From Leptidea sinapis (Eukaryota > Arthropoda > Insecta > Lepidoptera > Pieridae), in assembly GCF_905404315.1 (NCBI RefSeq), contig NC_066312.1, positions 5,753,001 to 5,817,000 on the forward strand: a stretch of DNA of 64,000 bases. Reading direction: 5' to 3'. A program made the position numbers and the translations under genes. Below are positions 34,601 to 43,929 of this stretch, piece by piece. The notes under the pieces are model-generated. The model ran no database searches. It was not told the origin of the DNA and saw only the letters and a program-made list of their open reading frames with translations. Position 1 is the stretch's first letter. Every line of letters begins with the position of its first letter.

Positions 34601-35973
34601 AATACTAACAACACCTTTAAAATAAATGTCGTCAATCTTCTGTAAATCCATAATATGTGATTTTAAAACTTTGTGTATGTTTTAACATAGTGAATGTTAT
34701 GATAAAGAAGTACAAAAAGCTTAAATGAATATCATTATAATATGTATAAGTTACTCAAACATCCAAATAATCAGAGTGGCATTTTTTTTTCGGGTGTCTA
34801 ATGTCCCACACCTAGAGTCATTCCGAGCCAACATGTGTAATGTGATTTAATTTTAACATATTATGTTAATTGTCTCTTTATTTAGGCATAGGTTTAGTAT
34901 TTATCTATAATTTACCCTTCAAATGGAGATAAAGTCAAACGGAGAGCAGGCTCTCTCCATTTGACAAGGCTGATTGAGCCATTGGGACCCTAATACTCTG
35001 ATGTAAAAAAGGCATATCTGACATTACAGTAAAGGAGAATGTTCAAGCAATTAGATGCATCAATTTACATACACATCATGTACCCAAATGCTTCTTTCAA
35101 AGTACAGTCAACTGAATACTCTCATGTAAAAGAACCTATCACTACTGACATTACCATTAACATTCAGCATAAAATAACAGTAATATTTGATAAGGATCAT
35201 TTTGCTGCTTTTACCTGTGTGGGATAATTAATCCACTGCAAAGCCATATTTGAGCTAACCATTCCTAATAAGTATGTGAGTGCTGATGAGAAATAATAGA
35301 GTTTTCTTGTTGAATCCTTTTCATGTTTCCATGATAACTGCAATTGAAATGTAAATTAATAGAACACTGAGTGGCTGTGTAACAGCTCTCGCTTATGTCT
35401 GATATATCTTCAATGAGTAATTTCTAAATTAATGTATGGACAAATTTTGACTGACAGATAGTGATAAGGATATAATTCAATATAATTTTTATGTTTCTTA
35501 CATAAATTTGTGACACCACAGCATATTTTACTTTATATGTATTATTATCTATTAACCAAAATTATCACCTAGCTTGACTTTTTCACACAAAATTTGCCAA
35601 TTACTTATTATTATATGGCATATTATTAGTACAAAGAGAAAGATTCAGAATTAAAATGCAAAATATGTCTTGTTTAGTAATGTTTCTTATCTTGATATTT
35701 AAAAAGGGTATCAAATTGTTGTAAAGAACTACAAGGTAAATTGATTAAATATATATAATATATAAATTTTCTTACCATTAAAATTTGTGCAAATATTAAA
35801 TTGACGATGCACTGAACTAAAACTAGTGATAATGTGCATGTGAATTTTTCATTATTTTCTCCATACTTTCCTCTTGTAATTTTCTCCTGCAGCATTCCAT
35901 AAATAAAGTAACAGAAAAATATTGAACTCGCAAAGAATATAAAGCGAATTTCAGTTGAATTTTTATTAATCAT
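25632..35973 (-). CDS. SLC35B1: SLC35B1-type ER nucleotide/nucleotide-sugar transporter, complete seven-exon gene
   Basis: Exons 35776-35973, 35215-35337, 33926-34159, 32261-32322, 31405-31552, 29898-30033 and 25632-25699 join with compatible phases (0,0,0,2,0,1) into 969 nt, 322 aa, the usual length for SLC35B1. These are multi-pass ER membrane proteins: the human member is reported as an ER ATP/ADP exchanger and the fly member (meigo) is linked to ER nucleotide-sugar supply and glycosylation in neuron targeting. Family marks are FCYFIYGMLQEKI in helix 1, MALQWINYPTQVVGKAAKPI, FMYKDQ after helix 5, SLTMDGLTGAVQ, and CSVVTTTRKFFTVLASV (residues about 264-280). Eight to ten hydrophobic segments are visible. 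The C-terminus (AKRVVNK) is basic but lacks a clear KKXX retrieval signal. All introns are GT-AG; the last is 4.2 kb and packed with LINE and SINE debris. Subfamily confidence is high; the transported substrate is inferred. Confidence 0.92.
26161..26420 (-). pseudogene. LINE polymerase C-terminal relic in intron 6
   Basis: The reverse complement reads HPHRFDVWYTITARFA, then NFLSRTATLWNQLPAAVFPE before decaying. This is the C-terminal tail found in CR1-like LINE polymerases, where 'L-W-N-x-L-P-x-x-V-F-P' is a hallmark. Truncated at both sides, with stops. Confidence 0.65.
26550..27135 (-). pseudogene. 5'-truncated CR1-like LINE 3' end in intron 6
   Basis: The minus-strand frame 26692-27135 encodes LREKFHEINILTVTSPYILD and then NILYVHKHINEFSRNCDDHN, followed by YSMIPVKYTEK, the extreme C-terminus of a CR1/L2-like polymerase. 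The 3' end, near 26555-26580, is a run of ATTTGAATTTGAA-like words typical of the short tandem tails of such elements. The copies at 28744 and 43022 belong to the same family. Confidence 0.7.
27136..28336. other. Remaining intron 6 sequence
   Basis: AT-rich and non-coding. A 45-base phrase at 27273-27317 (CCGTTGAGTTTCTTGTATG and on) recurs at 47817-47861 and marks another small dispersed repeat. Confidence 0.4.
28337..28505 (+). pseudogene. LINE polymerase tail fragment (RTE-like), intron 6
   Basis: The plus strand reads GKRNQGRQPIRYDFRIKVTG, then PTWT, a stop, and SALDRSQWKILEEAYVGRQA. This G-R-Q/P ... R-W/Y ... D ... W ... A-x-D-R ... W-x-x-L-E-E-A-Y pattern is the C-terminal tail seen in RTE-like and some other LINE polymerases. 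It is interrupted by a stop. Confidence 0.6.
28640..28735 (-). repeat. Short LINE C-terminal fragment
   Basis: A diverged copy of the terminal part of the 54712-55005 sequence in the same (minus) orientation; both share the phrase CTCTTGCAACA and the block around AATCACAAGAG. Confidence 0.5.
28744..29150 (-). pseudogene. Second 5'-truncated CR1-like LINE copy in intron 6
   Basis: Same family and orientation as 26550-27135, with the same 3' terminal ATTCAAATTCAAATATTT words at 28744. The minus strand reads FLNDTTDWEWSDHPQAIK near 28925-28980, and further upstream the decayed 'D-x-I-P-x-x-x-Q' region is visible. The two copies lie in the same direction 1.6 kb apart but are separate insertions, since their 5' breakpoints differ. 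Confidence 0.65.
29185..29262 (-). repeat. tRNA-derived SINE head
   Basis: On the minus strand an A box TGGCGTAATAGG (29249-29260) fits TRGCNNARYNGG exactly, and a B box GGTTCGATACT (29195-29205) fits GGTTCGANNCC in 10 of 11 positions, with tRNA-like spacing. The intervening sequence does not fold into a proper anticodon arm that I can recognise, so this is the promoter-bearing head of a SINE rather than a functional tRNA gene. Confidence 0.6.
29898..30033 (-). CDS. SLC35B1: Transporter exon 6
   Basis: 136 bases (VSEFGPLACS to IIVFT plus one base) with the diagnostic VTTTRKFFTVLASV segment; TTACAG acceptor and G/GTAAGT donor. Confidence 0.92.
30936..30957. repeat. Short (TA)n tract
   Basis: About eleven TA units directly abutting the family B repeat that starts at 30961; such tracts are a likely landing site for that repeat. 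Confidence 0.7.
30961..31310 (+). repeat. Family B repeat, copy in intron 5
   Basis: Begins CTAGCTGACCCGGCAAACG. About the first 200 bases are identical by eye to 42290-42495; thereafter the two diverge by a short indel but remain closely similar to the end. It lies between transporter exons 5 and 6 in the opposite orientation to the gene. Confidence 0.85.
31405..31552 (-). CDS. SLC35B1: Transporter exon 5
   Basis: 148 bases; its first G completes Trp with exon 4. It encodes SSLILSVGVLVSGEVFKF and TGALGQLFIFFM, two more transmembrane segments, before an ATG/GTAAGT donor. Confidence 0.9.
31780..31925 (+). pseudogene. LINE polymerase tail fragment in intron 4
   Basis: The plus strand encodes LVKIAGIGWTRATQDR, two stops, and then AAFVQQWTSSG. 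The same tail is found at 62030-62200 and, inverted, at 54655-54705. It is followed by GATGATGAGGAT, resembling the ATG-repeat tail of such elements. Confidence 0.6.
32261..32322 (-). CDS. SLC35B1: Transporter exon 4
   Basis: A small 62-base exon (ERIKSESSPTAYSMMLNTNW plus two bases), ATTACAG acceptor and TG/GTATGT donor. The frame stays open past the donor, but splicing restores the family sequence in exon 5. Confidence 0.87.
32323..33925. other. Transporter intron 3
   Basis: AT-rich, without a repeat or open frame that I can identify. The 103-codon frame overlapping 33815-33925 is just exon 3 read through its donor. Confidence 0.5.
33926..34159 (-). CDS. SLC35B1: Transporter exon 3
   Basis: 78 codons (VVGKAAKPIP to TGAVQ), TTACAG acceptor and CAG/GTAATA donor. 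It covers transmembrane segments 4 to 6. Confidence 0.92.
34160..35214. other. Transporter intron 2
   Basis: AT-rich, no supported feature. The plus-strand 62-codon frame at 35039-35227 overlaps exon 2 and is a chance frame. Confidence 0.5.
35215..35337 (-). CDS. SLC35B1: Transporter exon 2
   Basis: 41 codons (LSWKHEKDST to NYPTQ) between a TTGCAG acceptor and a CAG/GTAAAA donor. It holds transmembrane segment 3 and the first half of the Y-P-T-Q motif region that is split by an intron. Confidence 0.9.
35776..35973 (-). CDS. SLC35B1: Transporter exon 1
   Basis: Start ATG at 35973; 66 codons ending FAQILM before an ATG/GTAAGA donor. It encodes transmembrane segments 1 and 2 with the loop QEKITRGKYGENNEKF between them. 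Confidence 0.9.
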
Positions 35974-36639
35974 GTTGTTATAGATAAATTGTAATGCTAA
36001 GCAATACTGTTGAGGTTGAATTTATGACTTAAAATATACTTCGATTAATATGTAATTAGTTAATTTACAATCTTAAGATATAGCTACAGCTATCGGAAAT
36101 TGACACGTAATATATTATCTCATTTATATTTCATTTAAATCATACTTAATATTCTACCTACTAGCTACAAGTAAAACGTTAAAATCACAATCACAAATAA
36201 TATTTGAACACGTATTAGTATTTACAATATTGTTTTTTTCTTCTTCTTCCCATTAATTGGAAAGGCAAAGGCAAAGCCATGCAGCCGTCCAATATGTTGT
36301 TTCTCTCTGTCTATGTTTATGGCTCGGTTCAGTAACAGTAATGTCTCAGTACATTAAAGCCAAATCTTTATCATTCACTATAATCTATAAAATATTATAT
36401 TTTTAAATGTGCTTATTTGCAGTGCAGTGCTTATTTGGCATATTGTACTGTTGGATGCTACCGTGTCATAAGCGTCTTATGTCTGTCAAAAGGATGTATA
36501 AAAATCAGTACGTATGAAAAGAAATTTGGAACCATTTGTCGTATCACCGCTCTTTAACATCACTCTATAGTCTACTAAAATACTTCGCTTAGTATCGAAA
36601 TATTGGGTCTCAAATTAATTAATTAGGTCTTCAAATTAA
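35974..36639. other. Upstream region of the transporter gene
   Basis: Should contain its promoter and 5' UTR; I see no clear core motif. A short phrase near 36262-36290 (AAGGCAAAGGCAAAGCCATG) resembles one at 9290. Confidence 0.35.
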
Positions 36640-37235
36640 TAAACTACCGGCTGCCAATTGCGGGACCTGGATGTCAAGCCCAAATTAGCATCGAAGAAAC
36701 TGGGTATAATGAAATATCATTAATATTCAATATAGTAATAGAAATAGCAAGGTAATACTTTAAGCCAACCTACATTCTAGCGCTTCATAAAACACAGGTG
36801 CAGGCACATAATATTATGGAGTATTGCTCTCATATCATGTCTGGTGAGCCCAGAAGCCTCGAGCCATTTGACCACTAGCAACGCAGATCTGTTCGAATTG
36901 TGGTTGATCCAATGTTCTGTTAACGGCTCGATAAGTTGACGTTCTATTGAACCTGACTAGGAGACAAAGCAATTCATGTAGGTATCTTGTACCTTGTTTA
37001 TGACAGGGTTCGAATGAAGAGCTGTTTGACGGTTTCCTTTATCAAATTCCACACTCATACGACGTGCCATATTCATCATCTCTATTTGGATACATTGCAA
37101 ATAGTATAAACAAACTTTGGAATGAGCGATTCACCAGCGACTGTTAGCTACCGACAGAACTTTTTCTTCACCTGTTTAATGGCCTTGGGTTCAAGCCCTT
37201 TAGAGTCTAAGTCTAGGGAATCAAAGAAATGTTGC
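36640..37235 (+). pseudogene. Decayed LINE polymerase C-terminal region
   Basis: With several stops the plus strand reads LASKKLGV near 36690, YFKPTYILALHKTQVQAHNI near 36758, EYCSHIMSGEPRSLEPFDH, RRSVRIVVDPMFC and GILYLVYDRV. These follow the thumb and C-terminal order of CR1-like LINE polymerases ('L-x-L-Y-K-A-Q-V-R-P-x-x-E-Y-C-S-H-L-W-x-G'). No 3' end is clear. Confidence 0.65.
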
Positions 37236-38645
37236 TACCTTATAAAATGTGTTTTCACGCTTATTTAAGGTTTTTATTTATAAGTAGCCTAGAAAGCTCT
37301 TTCAAACTTTTAAACAATAATATCATCACTTTTCAAAAATAATTGCAAACAAAATTCATCACAGACAATACTTACACTGCATTTTAAATATTACGTATAA
37401 AGAAACAGAAAATTTACTTATGCGACACACATTGAGTGTTATTCAAGTTATTCAACAGTTATTTTAAAATTTGAACTTTATTCCTGGTAGCATAAGAACC
37501 ATTAAATTTAATACGCAATATGTATACTCTTCGTTGTAGAATGTAGAGTTTTGGCATGACCTTCAAACTTAACAAGTTGTTATGTTCTGTTTATGAAAAG
37601 CTATATTTTGTTTTTCTTTTTGGTCCGTTTATTATTACGTGCCAACTTATTAGCTTTTTTAACTTTTAAGTACATCGCAAGCTATTTAAGAAGAAAGATT
37701 TACAATTGCATTTGGTAAGTATTGTACTTTAATGTTAGACTTATGATTTTAATTTATTAATTATATAAAAGATAACGAGGCATACAACTATGTATAAATA
37801 CCTACATGTGAAATTTTATGGATATTGAAAATATTCTAAATTTCATGCTCAAACAAACTTCAACTTTATTAATTATCAATTATAATGCTTCAATTATTAA
37901 ATAACCTATTGTAACATTGTTGTGTTCCATAATTGCGGCAATTTAAATTTGTAGCATTCATTGAATGAATGAATTTAACAAATTTTAATCTTTTTTAGAT
38001 GTTGTTACTTATATTATAATAGAGCTAACAAATTTGTTAATAGGTTAAGCGATGAGTCAATGATTGTTTATCGTGGTACGCAATATTGAACTCTAAACAA
38101 ATCGGTGAGCGTACATTTTACAACGATATTACGTTCGTGTTGGTGTACTCATTTTTTTATCAAATACCTAATAGAGGCGCAGTACTTGTTTTAATATATT
38201 ATGTTCTTCCCAGACTTCCCTTGATACAGAATGCGGAACATTTTGGCAATTTAAATCGTGAGCAATTTTAGGTACATCATAAAACTATTATTCTTATCAA
38301 TGTTCTCTTTTATTACATCTCGCGGAATCCATATAAATAACGCTCAACTGTACAAGGAAAATAACAAACGAAAGAGATAGAGGTCGTAGAGAAAGAAGTG
38401 GGAGGCTACCATCCGCTGTATGTGGAAAAGGATTCAGATTCATGTCAAATTTCTATTTTTTGTTGACCGTTAGTGCTGCGGTCAAGTAAAAGCCAGGCAA
38501 AGTTGACCAGAAGATAATGGTTCATGAATATATTATGCCATTTTAGTAACTACGAATCATTTTACTGTTCATTTTTTACTGCATTTTAATTGAATACTGA
38601 ATTGAAGGAATTTTTCATCTGCTGATATTCTACCATTGAATTGTA
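37236..38645. other. AT-rich stretch
   Basis: No feature that I can support; the 61-codon frame at 38086-38271 has no motif. Confidence 0.35.
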
Positions 38646-39903
38646 CTTAGACTGGCCATAAATACTGTAACAAATAAAAATAAACAAAATATTACATTTG
38701 AATATGGAATCTGTATTTTTTATATTATTGTTCATTGAGTTTTCTCATTTAGGCGCCAAAACCTTGTACAATATTTTGCGATATTAAAATGGAATAGGAT
38801 GATAAAGAGAACCGAATTGCCGTGATTGCATTACACAAAGTAGGTATGGAGCCAAATAAAATTTTTAAAACTCTCCATACGCTTGGTATTAGTGAAATCT
38901 TTGTGTACCGGGCTATTAAGAGATACAACGAGACCTCCTCTGCTTGTGACAGAAAATGATCTGGCCGTCCACGTATTGTTCGTACGAAAAAGGTGGTCAA
39001 AACAGTAAGGGAAATAAATCGAAGAAATCCTGTCCGAAATCAAAAGATTTTATCTCGGGACATGGAGATAGCACCTAGAACCATGTCGCGTATTTTAAAA
39101 AATGACTTCGGACTTGCAGGCTATAAGAGATGTATTGGTCATTTCTTAACTGATAATTTAAAAAAGAATAGGATGATAAAACCGAAACAACTACTGAAGC
39201 GGTACACACATTTTTTTTACAATAGAGCAACATTTTAACAAACAAAATGACCGTATTTATTTTCAAAGCTCTGAGGAAGCTTCCTAATTAGTCGACAGAG
39301 TGCAACGTGGGCACTGTCCGACTTCAGTGATGGTGTGGTGGGGTATTAGCTATGAAGAAGTGACAGAGCCATACTATTGTAAAAAAGGTATCGAAACATC
39401 AGCACAACTGTATCAAGACCATTCTTGAGAAAGTATTGAAGTTCCTTAACAACACCATGTTCATTAACCAAACATGGTCCTTCCAGCAAGACTCGGCGCC
39501 GGGTCATAAAGCTTGGTCTACGTAGTCTTGGTTGGAAACGAACGTTTCGGACTTCATCAGAGCTGAAGACTAGCCGCCATCTAGTCCCGTTCTTAATCCG
39601 TTGGATTATAATTTATGCTCAGTTTTAGAGATTACGGTTTGCTCTAAACGCCATCATAATTTGGAGTCCCTAAATCGACCCGAACGATTGGCAGTGAAGT
39701 ATTTTCCCATGGAAAGAGTGCGTGCTTCTATTGTTAACTGGCCTCAACGTTTAAAGGACTGTATTGCACCTAATGAAGACCACTTCGAATAAGCTTTTTA
39801 TATATTTTAAATTGCTTTATATATGTATTAAGCTATAGAAGTAATCAATGTTATTTACAATAGATTTTTGTTTTATTGTTTCAGTATTTATGGCAAGACT
39901 TGG
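38646..39903 (+). mobile_element. maT-like mariner element with both ends
   Basis: A 1,258-bp element flanked by TA on each side (38644-38645 and 39904-39905). The inverted ends share GCCATAAATACTG and continue into AACAA-TAAAA-like sequence; the outermost ten bases are diverged. It encloses one transposase reading with DD37D spacing, the signature of the maT group of the Tc1/mariner superfamily. Confidence 0.85.
38789..39792 (+). pseudogene. maT-type (DD37D) transposase, inactivated
   Basis: From ATG 38789 to TAA 39792 a mariner-type transposase can be followed, about 334 codons including breaks. The N-terminal DNA-binding half is clear (ENRIAVIALHKVGMEPNKIF, SGRPRIVRTKKVVKTVREIN, DMEIAPRTMSRILKNDFGL). 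The catalytic half follows in other frames: SVMVWWGISYE, WSFQQDSAPGHKAW (second Asp) and SPVLNPLDYNL (third Asp), 37 residues apart. The segment expected to carry the first catalytic Asp (a 'F-T-D-E-K' type motif) is missing around 39210-39225, where the reading jumps to FFTIEQHFNKQNDRIY. Stops interrupt at codon 3, before SGRP, and at least five more places, and there are at least two frameshifts. The protein cannot be active. Confidence 0.85.
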
Positions 39904-39909
39904 TATACG

Positions 39910-40849
39910 CATCACTTTACCTTTGGCAACTATGCCAACATTTATCTTTATACTATTGACAAATTACTTACAATGACTGAGTTACAATGCAAACAAACCA
40001 ACTTGTTCAAACCTCATTTTCAATGTACCTCTATGGGAAATGTTTGAACCTGAATAGCTTTTGACCTCGACCTCCTAGAAACCCAAACTATTTTAATCTC
40101 TCGATATATAATGAGGTTCTGTACCTATTGTGGTTGCTAAGGATGTAATTCCCAACGCCGTCTTTGTGCAATATACAAAAAATACAAAATGTCTATTTTC
40201 TTTACCAAGTATGTACATAAATCAATATTCTTGATTGGAGTCTCCTTTTAAGCGCTACAGCGCCTGTGTTAGCAAAACTCCGCTCTTCCATAGCTTATAA
40301 ATATTACAATACATTATTAACAGACAATCAAGCATATTCTAAGTACTAAGAAGTAAGAAATAAAATGTATGTGTGTGTGGGGTGTGTGTTAAGTACAGTG
40401 TGAGAGGTATAATGAAGTGTGTGAGTGTGTATTTGAGATCAAATGAATTAATCTTTTAAATGTGTGTCTATAATAAAATATTTGTGTTTACAGATATCAT
40501 TTTTTTTCATTCGTATATACTTATATAGCCACTCGTCCGCAAGAAACAAAATCTCCGCCTTACTTTTAACTCGGTAAAAGTATTTTCGTCGATAAAAATA
40601 TTATATTGAAAATCTTTTCAACTATTTACGATAAAACATTGTCATCATTAATGAGAATGAAATATTTTTACCAGGAAATAATAAATAAATTTATAAGTTA
40701 GTGAATAAATAAATTAAATAATAATCAAATTGTAGTTATTTTAACCTAAAATATCAAAACAAAAAGCAATCGTCATCACGAAAGTTTCATGTAATTTTTT
40801 TTTGTTTGTTATACTTAATAAAGAATCGCAAATGAGTACATGGTTCATT
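39910..40849. other. AT-rich stretch
   Basis: A GT-rich patch near 40370-40450 (TGTGTGTG words) is the only notable texture; nothing coding. Confidence 0.35.
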
Positions 40850-41065
40850 AGGTTTCTTTCAGTGAGATTGCGTGGCACCCAAATATCAAGCTTTTCTCTT
40901 TACTTAGCTTTCTCAAATGGATCAAAACTGTTTTGTATCTGGCCAGTTCTCAGTTTTTCAGCTATAGCGTAACTACTAATATAACGAACCTACTCCAGTT
41001 TATCAAAATGGCGTTCATTTTATCCGTAAACGGTTGACCAGAGCGAGGTCCATTTTTGGCATGAA
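40850..41065 (-). pseudogene. Mariner transposase N-terminal relic (different lineage)
   Basis: The minus strand reads KNGPRSGQPFTDKMNAIL, then after frame changes ISSYAIAEKLRTG, VLIHLRKLSKE and a piece resembling LDIWVPRNLTE. This order (G-P-R-S-G-x-P, then I-S-S-x-x-I-A-E-x-L, then W-V-P-x-x-L-T-E) is the N-terminal half of classical mariner transposases. It differs from both the maT element and the 8575 relic. No catalytic half or ends were found. Confidence 0.65.
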
Positions 41066-41074
41066 AATTCCCGG

Positions 41075-41230
41075 ATTGAATACTCTTAAAACAACCTCAA
41101 TTACTGGGCAAATGAGACTTAACATCTTATGTCTCAAGGTGACGAGCACAACTGTAGTGCCGCTCTGAATCTTTGGGCTTTTCAAGAATCCTGAGTGGCA
41201 CTACATTGTAATGGGCAGGGCGTATCAATT
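41075..41230 (-). repeat. Dispersed repeat shared with the 23293 element
   Basis: The reverse complement carries the block with TCAGAGCGGCACTACAGTTG and a segment ending AAGTCTCATTTGCCCAG, parallel to 23435-23505. It ends where the mariner relic begins. Confidence 0.5.
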
Positions 41231-41930
41231 ACCATCATCTGAACGTCCTGCTAAAATTCAAAAATTTTACAAAATTAAAATATTTTTATTACAAGTCACA
41301 TTAATACCTAATTAGAAAATATGTGATGCACGGGCACAGTAATATTTTATATAAAATAATATTATAACTTTTATCACGGCTAGCGTTGCATTTTTTCTTT
41401 TTACGTAATAAAATCAATGACATTCTATATACACAAGAACGTAAGTGAATACAATTTTAAAATATAAAGGTACAATTTCTATATTAGATTCACTCATTTT
41501 GACAGAAATTAAAACAAATGGAAAATGAAACACAATTTGTATGAGAAAGATACTTTATTACAAGTCTATACGTACATACCATAAGTGAAGGGACCTTTTG
41601 TATCTATATTTTATAGATTTATTTAAACTCCGATAAGCAGAACGATAAATTATGACATGATTTATTGTTAATTAGTGCGCTCTTTGATAATTTACCGCTG
41701 CAACTGTTCTATTAGTAGCAATCAGACCATAAAAGTGTCATTAACACATCATTAAGTGTGATATATAATGCAGCCAACGCAAGACTAAACATATACCCAC
41801 AGACTTTATTACAATGCAAGAAAACAATCAAAAACTGGCTCCATGGGCTGAATTTCCATGAGACCGAGAATTTTACACAATAAAACAACTTAATAAATAT
41901 AAAAAAATCATAATAACATATCTATACACA
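41231..41930. other. AT-rich stretch
   Basis: No feature that I can support. Confidence 0.35.
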
Positions 41931-42004
41931 CACACACACACACACTCAAACACACACACACACACACTCAAACACACACACACACACACACACATACACA
42001 CACA
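41931..42004. repeat. (CA)n microsatellite with CTCAAA interruptions
   Basis: About 74 bases of CA units broken twice by the same interruption (CACTCAAACA) and once by CATACA near the end. The repeated interruption suggests a higher-order duplication within the tract. Confidence 0.9.
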
Positions 42005-42289
42005 TTCTTAGAAGTTATACTTTTATTTTATCTGATTTTGATAATTTGATTGACTATATAGGTAATGTATAATATCTTGTACCGAGAAGTCGCTGACAGC
42101 TGAAACACAGTTCATACTAGTTTAGCTGTCTTTGCTCCCTGTTTTGTATGTAAATAATTAATAATATAATTTAGAACTATTTGTAACTACTAAATATTAT
42201 TAATTATTGTAATGTTTGGGAAATAAAGTTATTATTATTATTATCTTTATTACAATTTTATCTTATTTTCTACATTTATATATAACATA

Positions 42290-42640
42290 CTAGCTGACCC
42301 GGCAAACGTTGTTTTGCCATATAAAGTATAATTCACGCGATAGTTTTATAAGTAATAAAATATTGCCTATATTATAGCCTGTACATCATTTTGTTCTATT
42401 GTCAATAGTTTTTGCAGCGCACGCAAAAATAGGTTTTCGATTTTAGACCTTGTGTTACAAAATAGCAATTTTATTACGGATCCCTAATTTTGAAAAAAAA
42501 AACATAGCCTATAGCCGTTTAAATGGACTACCCAACACTGAAAGAATCATTCAAATCGGACCAGTAGTACCAGAGATTAGCGCGTACAAACAAACAAACA
42601 AACAAACACTGCAGCTTTATAATATTAGTATAGATTTATA
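42290..42640 (+). repeat. Family B repeat, second copy of the 30961 type
   Basis: About the first 200 bases are identical by eye to 30961-31165. The tail has CAAACAAACAAACAAACA against three such units in the other copy. High identity implies recent spread. Confidence 0.85.
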
Positions 42641-42654
42641 AAAAACAATATTAC

Positions 42655-42865
42655 AAATATAAATATAAAAAATAGAGTCCCGCCGGCGTTGGTTCACGAC
42701 AATTCCGCCGGTGGTTAGGGCGACAGACTGAGGAACTTCCGCACGATGCGTGCCGTTCCCAAAACAGCTGCTTTCTGTAACTGACCCTTTATCCATTTAT
42801 TAAGTGAGAGCCTCTTGAGATGATGGTCGAGGCTCTTTGCTATAAGACCGTTTACAGAAACGACT
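42655..42865 (-). repeat. LINE 3'-end fragment related to 13719
   Basis: The reverse complement ends in the 49-base block found at 13719. Upstream of it, a GC-richer segment (with GGCACGCATCGTGCGG and GGAAGTTCCTCAGTC) looks like the end of a polymerase frame and the 3' UTR of a LINE, but stops prevent a confident translation. Confidence 0.5.
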
Positions 42866-43019
42866 ATTATTTTTATTATTATTAACACTGAGTATGTATC
42901 ATCATCTTACAAAGTATAATAATGACTATAATAATGTTTAAGGTTCCCTTTACTAATTTAATAAAGTGCATTACTTTATTTTGTCGGCATTGAATTTGAT
43001 TGAGCCATCACGATCGTAG

Positions 43020-43300
43020 GGTTGTTCGAGGTCGAGGGTGATGAGGGTCGTTGTGAGACGATAAAGGGAGACACGCTTTTATCTGAATATTTTATTGATA
43101 ATGTTCTTTGTGTCCATAAGCACATTAACGAATTTGCTAGAAACTGCAATCATAATGCTAACACGAGGAAAAAACATAAACTTCTTATGCCTACCAGTCG
43201 GCTAAGTCGAGTTAGTAAGTCTTTTATTGGGCGATGTATATGCTTTTACAATATGATCCCAGAAAATGTACAAAACAAAGGGTAGTATGAAAAACAAGTG
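43020..43300 (+). pseudogene. CR1-like LINE C-terminal fragment
   Basis: The frame 43022-43285 reads LLSEYFIDNVLCVHKHINEF, then ARNCNHNANTRKKHKLLMPT and SRLSRVSKSFIGRCICFYNM with IPENVQNKG. This is the same polymerase C-terminus as the copy at 26550-27135 but better preserved across its length. Both ends are truncated. Confidence 0.75.
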
Positions 43301-43929
43301 ACTATATTAAAGTTTTAAGTGCCAAAATAATTAATTTACGTTATAGTATTAGTAAGTGAGCGACTGACTGAGAGTGACAAGAGATCAACTGAACTTACAA
43401 AACTGATTTGAGTTACTTAAAATAAAACATGAGAAGCTTCATATTATTTGAGCGACCTAATATTTGTTTGAGTATCATCGTTACGTCCTGTTTTTTTTTC
43501 AATATTTGGCATATAATTAATTTAAACTGAACGGCATTTTATCTTAAATCGAGTGTCTCGAATAGAAAAACCACTTTGTAAAATACTATAATGTGAAGAG
43601 TACTATGATGTCACATTTATTGAAAATTTTCTTATGAAATATCTATTAGAAGAAACATTCTAAGTCAAGAAATTTAATTACTTAAGACTAGGTAATTAAA
43701 TAAAACAATGTATTCCAAAAAAATAAAGCAATATACATTAACTTAAATCAAATGAACAAAAAACAACGGTATTGGTCCACAGCCCAAATCATCTGACTTC
43801 ATTGATTCGTCGCTCGTTCTGGATTGTATTATTAAAGAATATTCGGCCTCAGTTTAGTTAACTTTTCGCTTACTCAAATTCATACCGCACAAGTTATTAT
43901 AATAGTATCTCATCATCAGTCGCTACCAT
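43301..43929. other. AT-rich stretch
   Basis: Nothing that I can support. Confidence 0.35.

Noticed and set aside
41931..42004. CRISPR-like direct repeat array
   Set aside because: It is a CA microsatellite with simple interruptions and no unique spacers.
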